DNA from: Sphingomonas sp. Leaf357
GTDB taxonomy: Bacteria; Pseudomonadota; Alphaproteobacteria; Sphingomonadales; Sphingomonadaceae
Direction: 5' to 3'
DNA: 64,000 bases
Assembly (NCBI RefSeq): GCF_001423845.1
Contig: NZ_LMPM01000001.1
Location: 1,031,493-1,095,492, forward strand
The translations under genes and the position numbers were made by a program. This document shows, piece by piece, positions 44,741-54,706 of the stretch. Under the pieces are notes generated by a model. That model ran no database searches. It saw only the letters and a list, made by a program, of their open reading frames with translations, and was not told where the DNA came from. Every line of letters begins with the position of its first letter. Position 1 is the first letter of the stretch.

Positions 44741-46036
44741 TCATCCCCCGGTAACTCGCCACACGATGTTGCCGAGATCGTCGGCGATCAGCAGCGCGCC
44801 GGCCCTGTCGACGGTCAATGCCACAGGTCGGCCAAGCGCCTTACCGTCCGATGCGATGAAACCGGTCACCACGTCTTTCGCTTTCCCACTTGGCTGTGCG
44901 CCGGCGAACGGCACCCAAACGACCTTGTAGCCGTTCAGATGACCCCGGTTCCAACTCCCATGTTCGCCGACGAAAGCGCCGCCGCGATAGGCCGGCATGC
45001 TTGCGCCATCATAAAACAGCATTCCGAGCGGCGCGACGTGAGAACTCAGGCCGAAATCCGGCATGATCGCCTTCGCCACTTTGTCCGGTCGGCGCGGCAT
45101 CACGCGAGGGTCGACATTTCGGCCCCAATAGCTCCACGGCCACCCGTAAAACGCGCCGGACTTCACCGAGGTCATATAGTCTGGCACCAAATCCGGTCCG
45201 AGTTCGTCGCGTTCGTTGATGACCGCCCACAGCTCGCCGCTGGCTGGATTAAAGGTAAGGCCGTTCGGGTTGCGCAGGCCCGTCGCATAGTCGCGGTGCG
45301 CGCCGGTCCTGCGATCAACCTCCCAGATCCTTGCCCGATCCTTTTCGGCCTCCATCCCCGCCTCGGTGATGTTGCTGTTCGATCCGATGCCGACGTACAA
45401 TTTGCTGCCGTCGGGACTGGCAGTCAGGCTCTTGGTCCAGTGATGGTTGATCGGGCCGCCGGGCAATTCGGTCAAGACCGTGCCGGGTGCTGTGATCTTC
45501 GTTTGCCCGGTGACGTAAGGATACCGCACGATCGCGTCGGTGTTTGCAACGTAGAGGTCCCTCCCGACCAGCACCACGCCGAACGGCGCGACGAGATTAT
45601 CGAGCAGCACGGTGCGGACATCGGCTTTGCCGTCGCCGTTCGTATCACGAAGCAGGGTGATTTGGTTGGCACCGGTCACCTTGCTGTGACCAAGGCTCTG
45701 AACGAACCCCACGACTATGTCCTTCGGACGTGTCACCGGCTCGCTCGGCGGCTTCGGTTCTACAGCCAAAATGTCGCCATTGGGCAGCGCATAGACGTTT
45801 CGCACGTTTTTGAGGCCGGTCGCGAAAGCGGAGATCTTCAGGCCCGGGGCTACCATTGGAATCCTGTCGCCCCAGGCTTCCGGGCTGGCGACGTGCATCG
45901 GTGGAACGAGATACTGGTTCTGCGCGGGCAATTTCGGGTTTGGACCGATCTGTTCGGTGGTATCGCCGCCGGCTCCGCTGCAACCGGTCAAGGCAAGGGC
46001 GCCAACGGCGCTGGCGAACATTAACGTCGCGCGCAT
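44741..46036 (-). CDS. PQQ-type sugar/aldose dehydrogenase, sorbosone dehydrogenase-like lipoprotein
   Basis: 431 aa from ATG at 46036, which overlaps the DUF2231 stop (TAATG); an upstream-extended frame is not needed. Lipoprotein signal with lipobox ALTGCSG. Six-bladed soluble-glucose-dehydrogenase-like propeller: GLKNVRNVYALPNGDILAVE, LPGGPINHHWTKSL, GLRNPNGLTFNP, and VGEHGSWNR. Known relatives are PQQ-dependent L-sorbosone or aldose dehydrogenases in the periplasm. The pairing with a small DUF2231 membrane protein is common in proteobacteria and suggests delivery of electrons to the membrane. Confidence 0.88.
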   Translation of the reverse strand: MRATLMFASAVGALALTGCSGAGGDTTEQIGPNPKLPAQNQYLVPPMHVASPEAWGDRIPMVAPGLKISAFATGLKNVRNVYALPNGDILAVEPKPPSEPVTRPKDIVVGFVQSLGHSKVTGANQITLLRDTNGDGKADVRTVLLDNLVAPFGVVLVGRDLYVANTDAIVRYPYVTGQTKITAPGTVLTELPGGPINHHWTKSLTASPDGSKLYVGIGSNSNITEAGMEAEKDRARIWEVDRRTGAHRDYATGLRNPNGLTFNPASGELWAVINERDELGPDLVPDYMTSVKSGAFYGWPWSYWGRNVDPRVMPRRPDKVAKAIMPDFGLSSHVAPLGMLFYDGASMPAYRGGAFVGEHGSWNRGHLNGYKVVWVPFAGAQPSGKAKDVVTGFIASDGKALGRPVALTVDRAGALLIADDLGNIVWRVTGG

Positions 46037-46470
46037 TACTTCAACTCCTGCCGGGCTTCGAGCGAATATCCCATCCAGCTCGTCGCTACCGCGAGAACCG
46101 CGACGATGGCCGATAAGATCAGCCCGGCGGGCATCACCGATGTCCATGCATCGCGGCTATGGATAAAGGCGTTGATCAAGGCGAGCATCATCATCAACCC
46201 GACGCCGATGCTGTGCGGCCAGGGCCGCCGGCGCGGTACGCCGCGATGCATGACGGCATCGGCTATACCGGCGATGGCGGCCAGCAGGCCCATTAACAAT
46301 CCGCCGGCGATCAGCCACACCGAGAAGTTCGCCCACTGCATCTGTGCCGTGTTGGCATAGGCTATGTCGCTGACCAATGCGGCCGAGAAGAAAGCGAGAG
46401 GGTAAGCGGCCAGCATGCCGTGAATCGGATGGGAGCCAGAGGCTTGACGGTAGAGAGGTTCGGTCGCCAT
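46036..46470 (-). CDS. DUF2231 membrane protein
   Basis: 144 aa, four predicted membrane helices. SHPIHGMLAAYPLAFFSAAL is the family signature with a His near the first helix. Small membrane proteins of this family often sit beside periplasmic dehydrogenases or cytochromes. Its stop overlaps the start of the sorbosone dehydrogenase-like gene (TAATG). Confidence 0.85.
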   Translation of the reverse strand: MATEPLYRQASGSHPIHGMLAAYPLAFFSAALVSDIAYANTAQMQWANFSVWLIAGGLLMGLLAAIAGIADAVMHRGVPRRRPWPHSIGVGLMMMLALINAFIHSRDAWTSVMPAGLILSAIVAVLAVATSWMGYSLEARQELK

Positions 46471-46652
46471 GACGTTCGTCCGTCTTTGAGGAACCTATCA
46501 TACGCCCGGCAGATGCCTTGCGTTCCGATCCACCCGCTCCCCTCACGTTCGCGCCTTTTTGGTTCGAATTTCTCCGGCAGCCGAGGTCTATTTGAAGGCC
46601 ACCGTCGCACCGATAGCCACCGGGCAACTCCGCTGTATTCCAGTTGGCCTGA

Positions 46653-47576
46653 CTATTTGGCGCGCGGCGGCATCTCCCGGTTCAGGAATGCCACGGCATG
46701 GTCCAGAACCGGCCCCTTGCTCCGAAACGGCTTGGACAATGCCATGACGATGTTTTCGTGGCTAAGCCCTGGATAGTCTTCGTGCAGGACGCGGCCTCCC
46801 ATCGCCTTGATCCGGGCGGTGAGATTGATTGCGTTGTGGGCGCGAACCTGTACGTCGTCACCGGCGGAGACCAGCAGCATCGGCGCGGCATCGGCGCGGG
46901 CGAACTGGATTGGCTGGGTCATCACGGGATCTGCTGCACCGCGCATAGCATCGGCGGCGCGCTGTACCGTGAAGGGATAGAAGTCGTAAGGCCCGCATAG
47001 CCCGACCGCCGCCTTGATGACATGCGGGTCGACATTCTCGGCGCGCAGCCAGCGCTGATCGAGCGTCAGCATCGCGACCGTGTACGCACCGGCCGAATGG
47101 CCAGCGAGGGCGATGCGGTTCGGGTCTCCGCCGTAATCGGCGACATGATCACGCACCCACCTGACCGCTTCGGCGCCGTCCTGCAGAAACGCGGGAAAGC
47201 GCACCTGCGGTACTTTGCGATAGTCGGGGATGACGGCAACGAAGCCTCGGCGTGCCAATGCGCGACCGGCAAAGGCATAGGCCCCGCGCGATCCATGTGC
47301 CCAGCCGCCGCCGTACCAGAAGATCACGACGGGCAGGTTCTTACGCGGTCCACCGGACGGTTGCCACACGTCCAAAGCCTGACCGTGGGTGCCGAACGGC
47401 ACGCCCGTGCCCGTCCGGTGAGTCCCCCGGCCACCTCCGACGATACCGTCGAGAAAGCTGAGCAGGCCGGGCGGCGAGGTCAGGGCGGCGGCGGCCATGC
47501 CTCCAAAGATAACTATGATTACTAGAGCGGCGGCATGTTTGGTTGTCAGCACGATCGTTGCCGTCCACTCGCACAT
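46653..47576 (-). CDS. Alpha/beta hydrolase (esterase, BD-FAE-like)
   Basis: 307 aa. Signal or membrane anchor at the N-terminus (AALVIIVIFGGMAAAAL). Oxyanion region VIFWYGGGWAHGSRG, nucleophile Ser in IALAGHSAGAYTVAML, acid Asp in LLVSAGDDVQV, and His in YPGLSHENIV: complete triad. Exported carboxylesterase likely. Upstream of, but 182 nt apart from, the DUF2231 operon, same strand. Confidence 0.87.
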   Translation of the reverse strand: MCEWTATIVLTTKHAAALVIIVIFGGMAAAALTSPPGLLSFLDGIVGGGRGTHRTGTGVPFGTHGQALDVWQPSGGPRKNLPVVIFWYGGGWAHGSRGAYAFAGRALARRGFVAVIPDYRKVPQVRFPAFLQDGAEAVRWVRDHVADYGGDPNRIALAGHSAGAYTVAMLTLDQRWLRAENVDPHVIKAAVGLCGPYDFYPFTVQRAADAMRGAADPVMTQPIQFARADAAPMLLVSAGDDVQVRAHNAINLTARIKAMGGRVLHEDYPGLSHENIVMALSKPFRSKGPVLDHAVAFLNREMPPRAK

Positions 47577-47938
47577 GACCCAGATTGACCGCGGCGGTTC
47601 ATGTCGTTTCTCACACCATTGTTCTCCGTTAATTTCCGCAGCTGACCCTTGAACGCCGAAGTTTTACCCGAAGCGCCTATCGCCATTCGATTGCCGTAGT
47701 ACGCGGGATGCGCAATTTGGGTGTTTGCGTCCATTTCGCCTTACAGGGGACGAGGTCGAGAAGCCCGCAAGAATGAATGAGCGTCCGGAGTTAGGCGAAG
47801 ATCAGCGATCGCCGAAGGGCCGAAAATGGGTCATTCATCCCATCGCGGCCTAACCAAACGATCGATGCACTACACCCTGCCGGTGCCGTACGGCATTGTT
47901 CAGCGGGACAGACTGTACCGGTTCAGGCTCGTCGCCCA
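47577..47938. other. Intergenic region with a copy of the dispersed repeat
   Basis: 362 nt with no supported gene. It holds the repeat at 47773-47838; the rest shows nothing recognisable. Confidence 0.5.
47773..47838. repeat. Dispersed intergenic repeat, best copy
   Basis: 66 nt bounded by the inverted 8-mers ATGAATGA (47773-47780) and TCATTCAT (47831-47838), with inner blocks GCGTCCGG and GGGCCGAAAATGGG. Related copies lie at 44492, 50313, 54538 and 56042. It can form a hairpin. Confidence 0.5.
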
Positions 47939-50137
47939 TCAGCTCGCCGGCAGTCCGTCCAGCAGCTTGTCGAGCGTGATCGGGAAGTCGCGCACCCGGA
48001 CGCCCGTGGCGTTGTATACTGCGTTCGCGACGGCCGCGCCGGCACCCGATATGCCAAGTTCACCTACCCCCTTGGCGCCCGCAGGGTTGGCGGAGTCATC
48101 AATCTGCTCAATAAAGTGCACATCGATATTTGGGACATCCGCATGCGTCGCTACGTGATACTCGCCAAAGTCCGGGTTTACGAACCGCCCCGAGCGCGGG
48201 TCGACGGCCGCTTCCTCGCATAGCGCATAGGCGATACCCCAGACGATCCCGCCGATCAGCTGGCTCGCGGCGGTTTTGCGGTTTATGACGCGGCCGACAT
48301 CGAACACGCCGAGCATGCGCCGCACGCGCACCTCACCAGTTACGGCGTTGACCGCGACCTCACAAAAGTGCGCGCCGTGGCTTGCCTGGCTGGTGCGCCT
48401 GCTCTCGGCTCCCGGGCCAGTTTTGCCGTTACCGACAATTGCCTTGCCGCGCACGAGGTCGAGCAGGCTTACCTGTCGGCCGCCGACGCTGACGCAGCCG
48501 TCTTTTAGCCTCAGCTCGTCGGGTGCCGCATTCATCCGCAGCGCAAGTTCGGCCAAGATGTCCTCGCAGGCGAGAATTGCGGCGGCGCAAGCCGAGCCGG
48601 CACCGAATGACCCGCCCGAGCCGGCGCTGGGTGGCAGATCGGTGTCGCCGATCCGCACCTCGACCGAAGTGAGCGGGAGGCCCAGCATCTCGCCAACCGT
48701 CTGTGCTAGAATGGTGTAGGTGCCAGTGCCGATGTCGGTCATGTCGGTCTCTACTACCGCGCGGCCGTCCGCCGCCAACGTCACCCGGGCCTCAGCGTTG
48801 ACCGTGAAGTTGCCCCGTAGCGCCGCGGCCATACCAGTCCCGATCAGCCACTCACCCTCGCGCACAGACGCGACCGGTTGCGGGGCCCAGCCGAACCGGC
48901 GCATGCCCTCATCATAGCAGTCGAGCAGCCGGCGCGTGCTGAAGGGCTTGCCGTTCAGCGGATCGGTCTCGGGCTCATTGCGCTTTCTCAGTTCGACGGG
49001 ATCAAGCCGGAGTTGCTCCGCAAGCTCGTCCATTGCGCACTCGACCCCAAAGGTGCCGACAGCCTCGCCGGGCGCGCGCACTGCGCCGGTGGCGGGCAGG
49101 TCCACGCGGACGAGGTCGGTCGTGAACCACCGCGTCTCGCCGGCGTAGAGCGGCATCGTGCCGAACGGCACCGGTTCCAGAAATTCGCCATCGTCGTTCT
49201 GTGCGGCGATGCTTTCATGCGCCATCGCGCTAATATGACCATCCGCATCGCAGGCGATACGCAATCGCTGCACCGTGTCGGAGCGGTGGTGGACCATGTA
49301 AGCCGTCTGGCGGCGCGGCAGAGCTATCTTGACCGGCCGCCCGACCCGCTCGGCGGCAATCGCGGCCAGGATAACCTCGGGGCCGACCCCGGTCTTGCCG
49401 CCGAAGCCGCCACCGACATAGGGCGCGAGGACGCGCACGTTGTGAGGATCGATCCCCAGCACCTGAGCGATCGTTGTGCGTGCCGCGCCGATCACTTGGT
49501 TGCTCGACCGCACCGTCAGGCGGCCTTCGTCCCACCACACGGTAGACGCGTGCGGCTCGAGGGCGGCGGGAAAGTGGATCGGCGTCGTATAGGTCCGGTC
49601 TAAGACGACGGCGGCCGCAGCCAGCGCGGCGTCCAGATCGCCCTTGCGAACTGGCGGCAGGAACCCAATCGCCGGCTTGCGGTCTACTGGTTGAGCACGC
49701 GGGTCAAAGCGGTCCTCGCCCGGCTCCGTCGAGACGCGAACGAGCGCGGCGGCCTCTTGCGCAACGAGCAAGCTCTCGGCGACGACGATCGCGACAGGCT
49801 GGCCAGCGTGAAAAATGCGGTCTGTTGCCATGCTGGGCATCGCACGGCTGTTCGCCTCGCCAGCCGGCATTCGCGGATCGCCATGGACGACGGCGAGCAC
49901 GCCCGACATTGCCTCTGCCGCGGTGGCGTCGATCGCCGTGACCCTGCCCGAACCCACCGGCGTCCCGACGATCGCGGCGTAGGTAATGCCATCCGGTGTT
50001 CCCTCATACGCGTAGGTCGCCGAGCCGGTGACCTTCGCTGGCCCGTCGATCCGCGCCAAAGGACGGCCGAGCAGACCCTGTTGCGCGTGCGTCAGCCCCA
50101 CGGGGCGGAACGGCTCGTCCATCATCATCTTGTTCAT
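47939..50137 (-). CDS. Xanthine dehydrogenase family molybdopterin-binding subunit (second large subunit)
   Basis: 732 aa. Large Mo-cofactor subunit of the xanthine oxidase family: GGGFGGKTG cofactor loop, GSGGSFGAGSACAAAI, and the catalytic Glu in KGVGELGISGAGAA. Full length. It is divergent from the complete FeS-FAD-Mo operon beginning at 50633 and has no FeS or FAD subunit of its own, so it may share those subunits or be a specialised paralogue. No export signal is visible; a Tat-bearing FeS partner would be needed for the periplasm. Confidence 0.9.
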   Translation of the reverse strand: MNKMMMDEPFRPVGLTHAQQGLLGRPLARIDGPAKVTGSATYAYEGTPDGITYAAIVGTPVGSGRVTAIDATAAEAMSGVLAVVHGDPRMPAGEANSRAMPSMATDRIFHAGQPVAIVVAESLLVAQEAAALVRVSTEPGEDRFDPRAQPVDRKPAIGFLPPVRKGDLDAALAAAAVVLDRTYTTPIHFPAALEPHASTVWWDEGRLTVRSSNQVIGAARTTIAQVLGIDPHNVRVLAPYVGGGFGGKTGVGPEVILAAIAAERVGRPVKIALPRRQTAYMVHHRSDTVQRLRIACDADGHISAMAHESIAAQNDDGEFLEPVPFGTMPLYAGETRWFTTDLVRVDLPATGAVRAPGEAVGTFGVECAMDELAEQLRLDPVELRKRNEPETDPLNGKPFSTRRLLDCYDEGMRRFGWAPQPVASVREGEWLIGTGMAAALRGNFTVNAEARVTLAADGRAVVETDMTDIGTGTYTILAQTVGEMLGLPLTSVEVRIGDTDLPPSAGSGGSFGAGSACAAAILACEDILAELALRMNAAPDELRLKDGCVSVGGRQVSLLDLVRGKAIVGNGKTGPGAESRRTSQASHGAHFCEVAVNAVTGEVRVRRMLGVFDVGRVINRKTAASQLIGGIVWGIAYALCEEAAVDPRSGRFVNPDFGEYHVATHADVPNIDVHFIEQIDDSANPAGAKGVGELGISGAGAAVANAVYNATGVRVRDFPITLDKLLDGLPAS

Positions 50138-50632
50138 CGGTGCGCTCCCAAGATCTTCATATGGGCGCTTGCGCTCGAAGTTGCACCGATAGCATGCGCG
50201 AAGTGACCGAAGGTGACCCTAAATCAGCCGGCCGAATCGGATTATCAGACCGATCAAGCGGTTGGTTTGACCCAGGTCCAGACATTCAGCGTAATCTCAG
50301 CGCTCCCGAAACCGGACGTTCGTTCATGCTCTGACATGCTTTGACAACCCGCGTATCGCGAAGCCCTTAATGGTGTGTCAGTAAGCGCCCGTGCGCAGAA
50401 CGGGGGCTGGCGAAAGATCTCAGGACCACCGAGGGGCTAAGCGCGGCCTTAGGCGATGTACCAATGTTTCCAGCGAGCCTTGCGCCGGTGATGAAGATAG
50501 ACGCGTCGTGGACGGCTCTGCCATGTGCCCTTCACGGTCGTTGCGCAACGAGGTGATCGGAGTGCGTGGCAAGGCCCGATTATTGCGCTACAAGATCTGC
50601 ATAATGGCGCAAAACGATCGAGGGTGCAGCGA
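50138..50632. other. Divergent promoter region of the two molybdoenzyme transcripts
   Basis: 495 nt. No supported gene. Contains a reversed copy of the dispersed repeat ending CGGACGTTCGTTCAT (50313-50327). Promoters for both the orphan large subunit and the paoABC-like operon should lie here. Confidence 0.5.
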
Positions 50633-51250
50633 ATGGACGGCGGCGAACGATCCGAGAACGATCCCACGACTATAACACGACGTACCGCGATCGGCAGCAC
50701 CGCAGGCCTGGCCGCAGCGTTCGTGTTGGTCGACGGGGACGCGGTGCAAGCAAAGGTATCTATACCGCCGAGCGGCGCGACGCTCGCGATAACGCCGATC
50801 GTGAACGGACGTGCGACCCCAGTCACGATCGACCCGCGCACTTCGCTACTCGACCTACTCCGTGAGAAGCTCAAACTCACTGGAGCGAAAAAGGGCTGTG
50901 ACCATGGCCAGTGCGGCGCGTGCACCGTTCACATCAATAGCCGCCGTGTGGTCTCCTGCCTCACGCTGGCCGCGAAGACAAACGGGCAAGCTGTGACGAC
51001 GATCGAGGGATTGGCCGAGGGGGAACGGCTACACCCGATGCAACAGGCGTTTATCGACCACGACGCGTTACAGTGCGGCTATTGTACGCCTGGCCAGATC
51101 ATGGCCGCCGTCGCCTGCATCCGCGAAGGCAAAGCGACGAGCCGCGCCACGATCCGCGAGGCAATGAGCGGCAACATTTGCCGCTGTGGCGCCTATGTCG
51201 GGATCGTTGATGCGATCGAGGACGTCGCCGGCAAGGGGCGTCGGGTCTGA
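50633..51250 (+). CDS. paoA: Periplasmic aldehyde oxidoreductase FeS subunit (PaoA-like)
   Basis: 205 aa from ATG 50633. A Tat signal (TTITRRTAIGSTAGLAAAF) predicts export of the folded complex. Plant-type [2Fe-2S] site CDHGQCGACTVHI with a later Cys in RRVVSC, and the second [2Fe-2S] domain CGYCTPGQ and NICRCGAY. Electron-transfer subunit of a PaoABC-type aldehyde oxidoreductase. The stop overlaps the start of the FAD subunit (TGATG). Confidence 0.9.
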   Translation: MDGGERSENDPTTITRRTAIGSTAGLAAAFVLVDGDAVQAKVSIPPSGATLAITPIVNGRATPVTIDPRTSLLDLLREKLKLTGAKKGCDHGQCGACTVHINSRRVVSCLTLAAKTNGQAVTTIEGLAEGERLHPMQQAFIDHDALQCGYCTPGQIMAAVACIREGKATSRATIREAMSGNICRCGAYVGIVDAIEDVAGKGRRV

Positions 51251-52269
51251 TGCGGCCGTTCAGCTATGCCCGCCCCGACAGCCCACAGGCCGCGATCGCG
51301 GCGTTTGCCGCCGCAGGCCACGGTGCCCGATACATTGCCGGCGGTACCACGCTCTATGACCTGATGAAGCTCGATATAGAGCGGCCCGAACATCTGATCG
51401 ACGTGACCGCAATCAGCGGGCTAGATCGTATCGACACCAGTGGCGACAAGCTGCGTTTTCAAGCGCTGGCGCCGATGAGCGCGGTGGCGACCGACCGCGT
51501 TGTGCTGCGCGACTATCCGGTTCTGGCGGAGTCGCTTGCGAAGGCCGCGTCGCAGCAGTTGCGCAACATGGCGACAGTCGGCGGCAACCTGCTGCAGCGA
51601 ACGCGGTGTCTCTATTTCCGCAACGGCGCGGGCGGGGTATCGGCCGGCACGACCTATCCGTGCAACAAGCGCGACCCCGGATCGGGCTGCGCGGCGATTG
51701 GCGGGCTCGATCGCGGACAGGCGGTGCTGGGACAAAGCACTTCGTGCACTGCGGTGTCGCCGGGCGACTGGCCGGTCGCGCTGGTCGCGCTAGACGCTTA
51801 TGTTGAAATCCTCGGGCCGGCGGGAACTCGATCGCTGCCGGTTGCCGAACTCTACCGTCTGCCGGGGGATACACCGCACATCGAGTTCGCGCTGACGCCG
51901 GGCGAATTTATCACTGCGATCGTTGTGCCGAAGGCGCCAGTCGGCCGGCGATCGACTTATCATAAGATCCGCGACCGCGAGAGCTATGCCTTTGCGCTGG
52001 CCTCCGCCGCCGTCGCACTTGACATGGAGGGTGACAACGTCCGGCAGGCGCGGATAGCGCTTGGTGGTGTCGCGACCCGGCCGTGGCGGGCGTTAGCGGC
52101 GGAAACAGGATTGGCCGGCAAGCAATTGACGCGCGAAACCGCGCTTGCTGCCGGACGCGTCGCGCTTACCGGTGCCAAGGCGGGCCGCGGCAACGGCTTC
52201 AAGATCGAACTCGCCGCGCGCACCGTAGCGGACGCGCTGATGATCGCTGCGGAGAAGAAACCGGCATGA
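51250..52269 (+). CDS. paoB: Aldehyde oxidoreductase FAD subunit (PaoB-like)
   Basis: 339 aa. FAD-binding subunit of the xanthine dehydrogenase family: YIAGGTTLYDLMKL, the ATVGGNLLQRTRC pattern, and a Cys-containing loop (RCLYFRNGAGG, YPCNKRDPGSGC) typical of the PaoB subgroup that carries an extra [4Fe-4S] cluster. C-terminal CO-dehydrogenase-flavoprotein domain from residue 220. Translationally coupled at both ends, so it belongs to one complex with its neighbours. Confidence 0.9.
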   Translation: MRPFSYARPDSPQAAIAAFAAAGHGARYIAGGTTLYDLMKLDIERPEHLIDVTAISGLDRIDTSGDKLRFQALAPMSAVATDRVVLRDYPVLAESLAKAASQQLRNMATVGGNLLQRTRCLYFRNGAGGVSAGTTYPCNKRDPGSGCAAIGGLDRGQAVLGQSTSCTAVSPGDWPVALVALDAYVEILGPAGTRSLPVAELYRLPGDTPHIEFALTPGEFITAIVVPKAPVGRRSTYHKIRDRESYAFALASAAVALDMEGDNVRQARIALGGVATRPWRALAAETGLAGKQLTRETALAAGRVALTGAKAGRGNGFKIELAARTVADALMIAAEKKPA

Positions 52270-54422
52270 CGAGCGCTCCTTTCCCGAACCGCCCGCGTGT
52301 CGATGCGCGCGAGAAGGTACTCGGCGCTACCAAATACGCTGCGGATTATGGGATGACTGGCCTGCTCTATGCAATGCAGGTGCCGGCGACGATCGCCAAA
52401 GGACGCGTCACCGCGCTGTCGCTCGACGCCGCGCTCAAGGTGCCCGGCGTGGTCACGGTGCTGACAAGCGCCGACTTCCCCCCGCCGCCCGCCGCGCAGC
52501 CGGGCGCCCCGCCGCCGCCGCCGACGCTTACCGCCGAAATCGCCTATCGCGGCCAGCCGGTCGCCTTGGTCATCGCCGAGACGCTGGAAGCGGCGATCGA
52601 GGGTGCCGAGGCTATCCGCCCGGTCTACGCCACGGACTCGAGTTTCACTGCGACGATCAACGACAGAGGCGCAGTTCGCCAGCCGGTCGAGCCGATCACT
52701 GGTGGCGATGCGGCAACGGCTATGAACCGCGCCGTTACGCGCCACCGTGCCGAGTATGTTAGCCCCGCGCAGCACCACAACCCGATGGAAATGCTGTCGA
52801 CCACCGCCGAGTGGAAAGACGGCGTGCTGACCGTCTACGAGGGCACGCAGGGCAGCAACATGGTCAAGGGCGCGCTGATGCGCACGCTCCGCCTCAGCGC
52901 TGATCAGGTTGTGGTCAAGAGCCCGCAAGTCGGCGGCGGGTTTGGGCAGAAGGGCGCCGCGCAGCGCCAAACCGCCTTGGTCGCGCGCGCGGCGATGCTG
53001 CTCGGACGCCCGGTTAAGCTGGTCGTGCCGCGCGGGCAGATCTTCCACAACGCCACCTTCCGTCCGAAGAACCGCCACCGCATCGAGATCGGCGCGGACG
53101 CCGGGGGGCGCATGATCGCGGTGCGCTACGACGCCGACCAGCAGCAGTCGCGTCAAGGCCAGTTCCCGCCCAAATACCATGAGTCGCCGCCGATGATGTA
53201 CGGCATCGCCGACTATCACGGCACCGCCGCCAACATCCGCATCGACTCGCAGGCCCCCGGCTACATGCGCGCGCCGACACCGCATCCCTCATCTTTCGCG
53301 TTCGACAGCGCGGTCGACGAACTTGCGGTAAAGCTGGGCGTCGATCCGGTCGCGTTCCGGCTGCGCCACCGTGCTACGCGCGATCCCATCGACGACAAGC
53401 CGTTCTCGTCCTGCTACCTGAGTGATTGCGTGATCGAAGGCGCGCGCCGGTTTGGCTGGAAGGACCGCCCGCTGGCAGCAGGCGCGATGGTGCGACCCGA
53501 CGGCACGCAGATCGGATGGGGCGTGGGCTGCGGTGCCTATCCCGCGAACGTGCATCCCAACATCGCTACGCTTCGCGTCGGTGCGGACGGCACCACCCGC
53601 TTCGCCGCCGCCGGGCATGAGATGGGTCAGGGTATCCGCTCGACGATCGAGCAGATCCTTGTCCGCGATCTGGCGATCGATCCGGCGCGACTGGAGATCG
53701 CCATCGGCGACACCTCGGTCGCACCGCAGCACGTCACCGCCGGATCGTGGGGTACGGCGAGCGCGGTGCCCGCCGCCGAACAGGCCGCCGCCAAGCTGAA
53801 GGCGGCGATGGCCCAGCTGCTCGCCGGACGGACCCCCGGCGGCAATTTGCACCGTCAGCTCGCGACGGTGCGCCGCCCGTTCGTGCAGGTTGAGGTAACG
53901 ACGACAGGTCCTGGCCAGGGCGGGAAGGAGGTCGAGAGGCTGCGTCAGGGCGGCATGGCAGTTTCGGGGCCCGATTATCCTGAATTCACTAGCTTCAGCT
54001 ACATCGCCCATTTCGTCGAAGTGCATGTCGAACCATATACCCGGCGCATCCGCGTGCCACGCGTCGTCAGCATCGCCGATTGCGGCCGCGTAATCTCGCC
54101 GCGCACCGCCGCCAGTCAGGTCCGTGGCGGCGTCGTATGGGGCGTCAGCGCCTGCCTACGCGAAGCGAGTGAAGTTGACCCGCGTTTTGGCGGCTGGCTC
54201 AATAACGACCTGGCCGACTATGTCATTGCGGTGAATGCGGATATAGGCGAGATCGACGTCGGGTTCATCGATCGTCCAGACCTGCAGTTCAACACGCTCG
54301 GCGCCAAGGGACTGGGTGAGGTCGCCATGACCGGGTGCGCAGCTGCGATCGCCAATGCAGTCTATCATGCCACGGGGAAACGGCTGCGGGAGATGCCATT
54401 CCGTGTTGACGACTTGCTATGA
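52266..54422 (+). CDS. paoC: Aldehyde oxidoreductase Mo subunit (PaoC-like)
   Basis: 718 aa from ATG 52266, overlapping the FAD subunit stop (ATGA); longer frames upstream are inside that gene. Mo-cofactor subunit: QVGGGFGQKGAAQRQ, GHEMGQGIRSTIEQI, and the catalytic Glu in GAKGLGEVAMTGCAAA. With PaoA/PaoB-like subunits it should oxidise aldehydes in the periplasm. No XdhC/PaoD-type chaperone gene is in the window. Confidence 0.9.
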   Translation: MTSAPFPNRPRVDAREKVLGATKYAADYGMTGLLYAMQVPATIAKGRVTALSLDAALKVPGVVTVLTSADFPPPPAAQPGAPPPPPTLTAEIAYRGQPVALVIAETLEAAIEGAEAIRPVYATDSSFTATINDRGAVRQPVEPITGGDAATAMNRAVTRHRAEYVSPAQHHNPMEMLSTTAEWKDGVLTVYEGTQGSNMVKGALMRTLRLSADQVVVKSPQVGGGFGQKGAAQRQTALVARAAMLLGRPVKLVVPRGQIFHNATFRPKNRHRIEIGADAGGRMIAVRYDADQQQSRQGQFPPKYHESPPMMYGIADYHGTAANIRIDSQAPGYMRAPTPHPSSFAFDSAVDELAVKLGVDPVAFRLRHRATRDPIDDKPFSSCYLSDCVIEGARRFGWKDRPLAAGAMVRPDGTQIGWGVGCGAYPANVHPNIATLRVGADGTTRFAAAGHEMGQGIRSTIEQILVRDLAIDPARLEIAIGDTSVAPQHVTAGSWGTASAVPAAEQAAAKLKAAMAQLLAGRTPGGNLHRQLATVRRPFVQVEVTTTGPGQGGKEVERLRQGGMAVSGPDYPEFTSFSYIAHFVEVHVEPYTRRIRVPRVVSIADCGRVISPRTAASQVRGGVVWGVSACLREASEVDPRFGGWLNNDLADYVIAVNADIGEIDVGFIDRPDLQFNTLGAKGLGEVAMTGCAAAIANAVYHATGKRLREMPFRVDDLL

Positions 54423-54537
54423 TGCAGAGAGTACAGCGGAATTGCCAAAACCGTTTCGGCCTTTGGATGGTTAAATCCTCTCGACTTCGCAATAAGTGCT
54501 TTTGACCCATAACCGGCCCCTGCGATTGGTATCAGTC

Positions 54538-54563
54538 GACCCAAAAATCGGTCGTTCGTTCAG
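54538..54563. repeat. Dispersed intergenic repeat, partial copy
   Basis: GACCCAAAAATCGG then TCGTTCGTTCAG: one end block of the repeat family (reverse of CTGAACGAACGA). It sits in the 284-nt gap before the hydrolase gene. Confidence 0.35.
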
Positions 54564-54706
54564 GACGGCCACGCTAGCGGTCAAGTGATCGACTTCATCA
54601 CCGATGGCAGACAACAGCCATCCAGCGCCGAGCCTTTGGCTTACCAATTTCAAATTTATCGACAAGCATCAGTTGTAGGCTGGGTCTTTGAGAGTATCAT
54701 CTAACG

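Noticed and set aside
44939..46024. 361-codon plus-strand frame over the sorbosone dehydrogenase-like gene
   Set aside because: Shadow frame; the minus strand encodes a lipoprotein with propeller motifs.
51984..53285. 433-codon minus-strand frame over the molybdoenzyme subunit
   Set aside because: His/Arg-rich antisense translation; the plus strand has all cofactor motifs.
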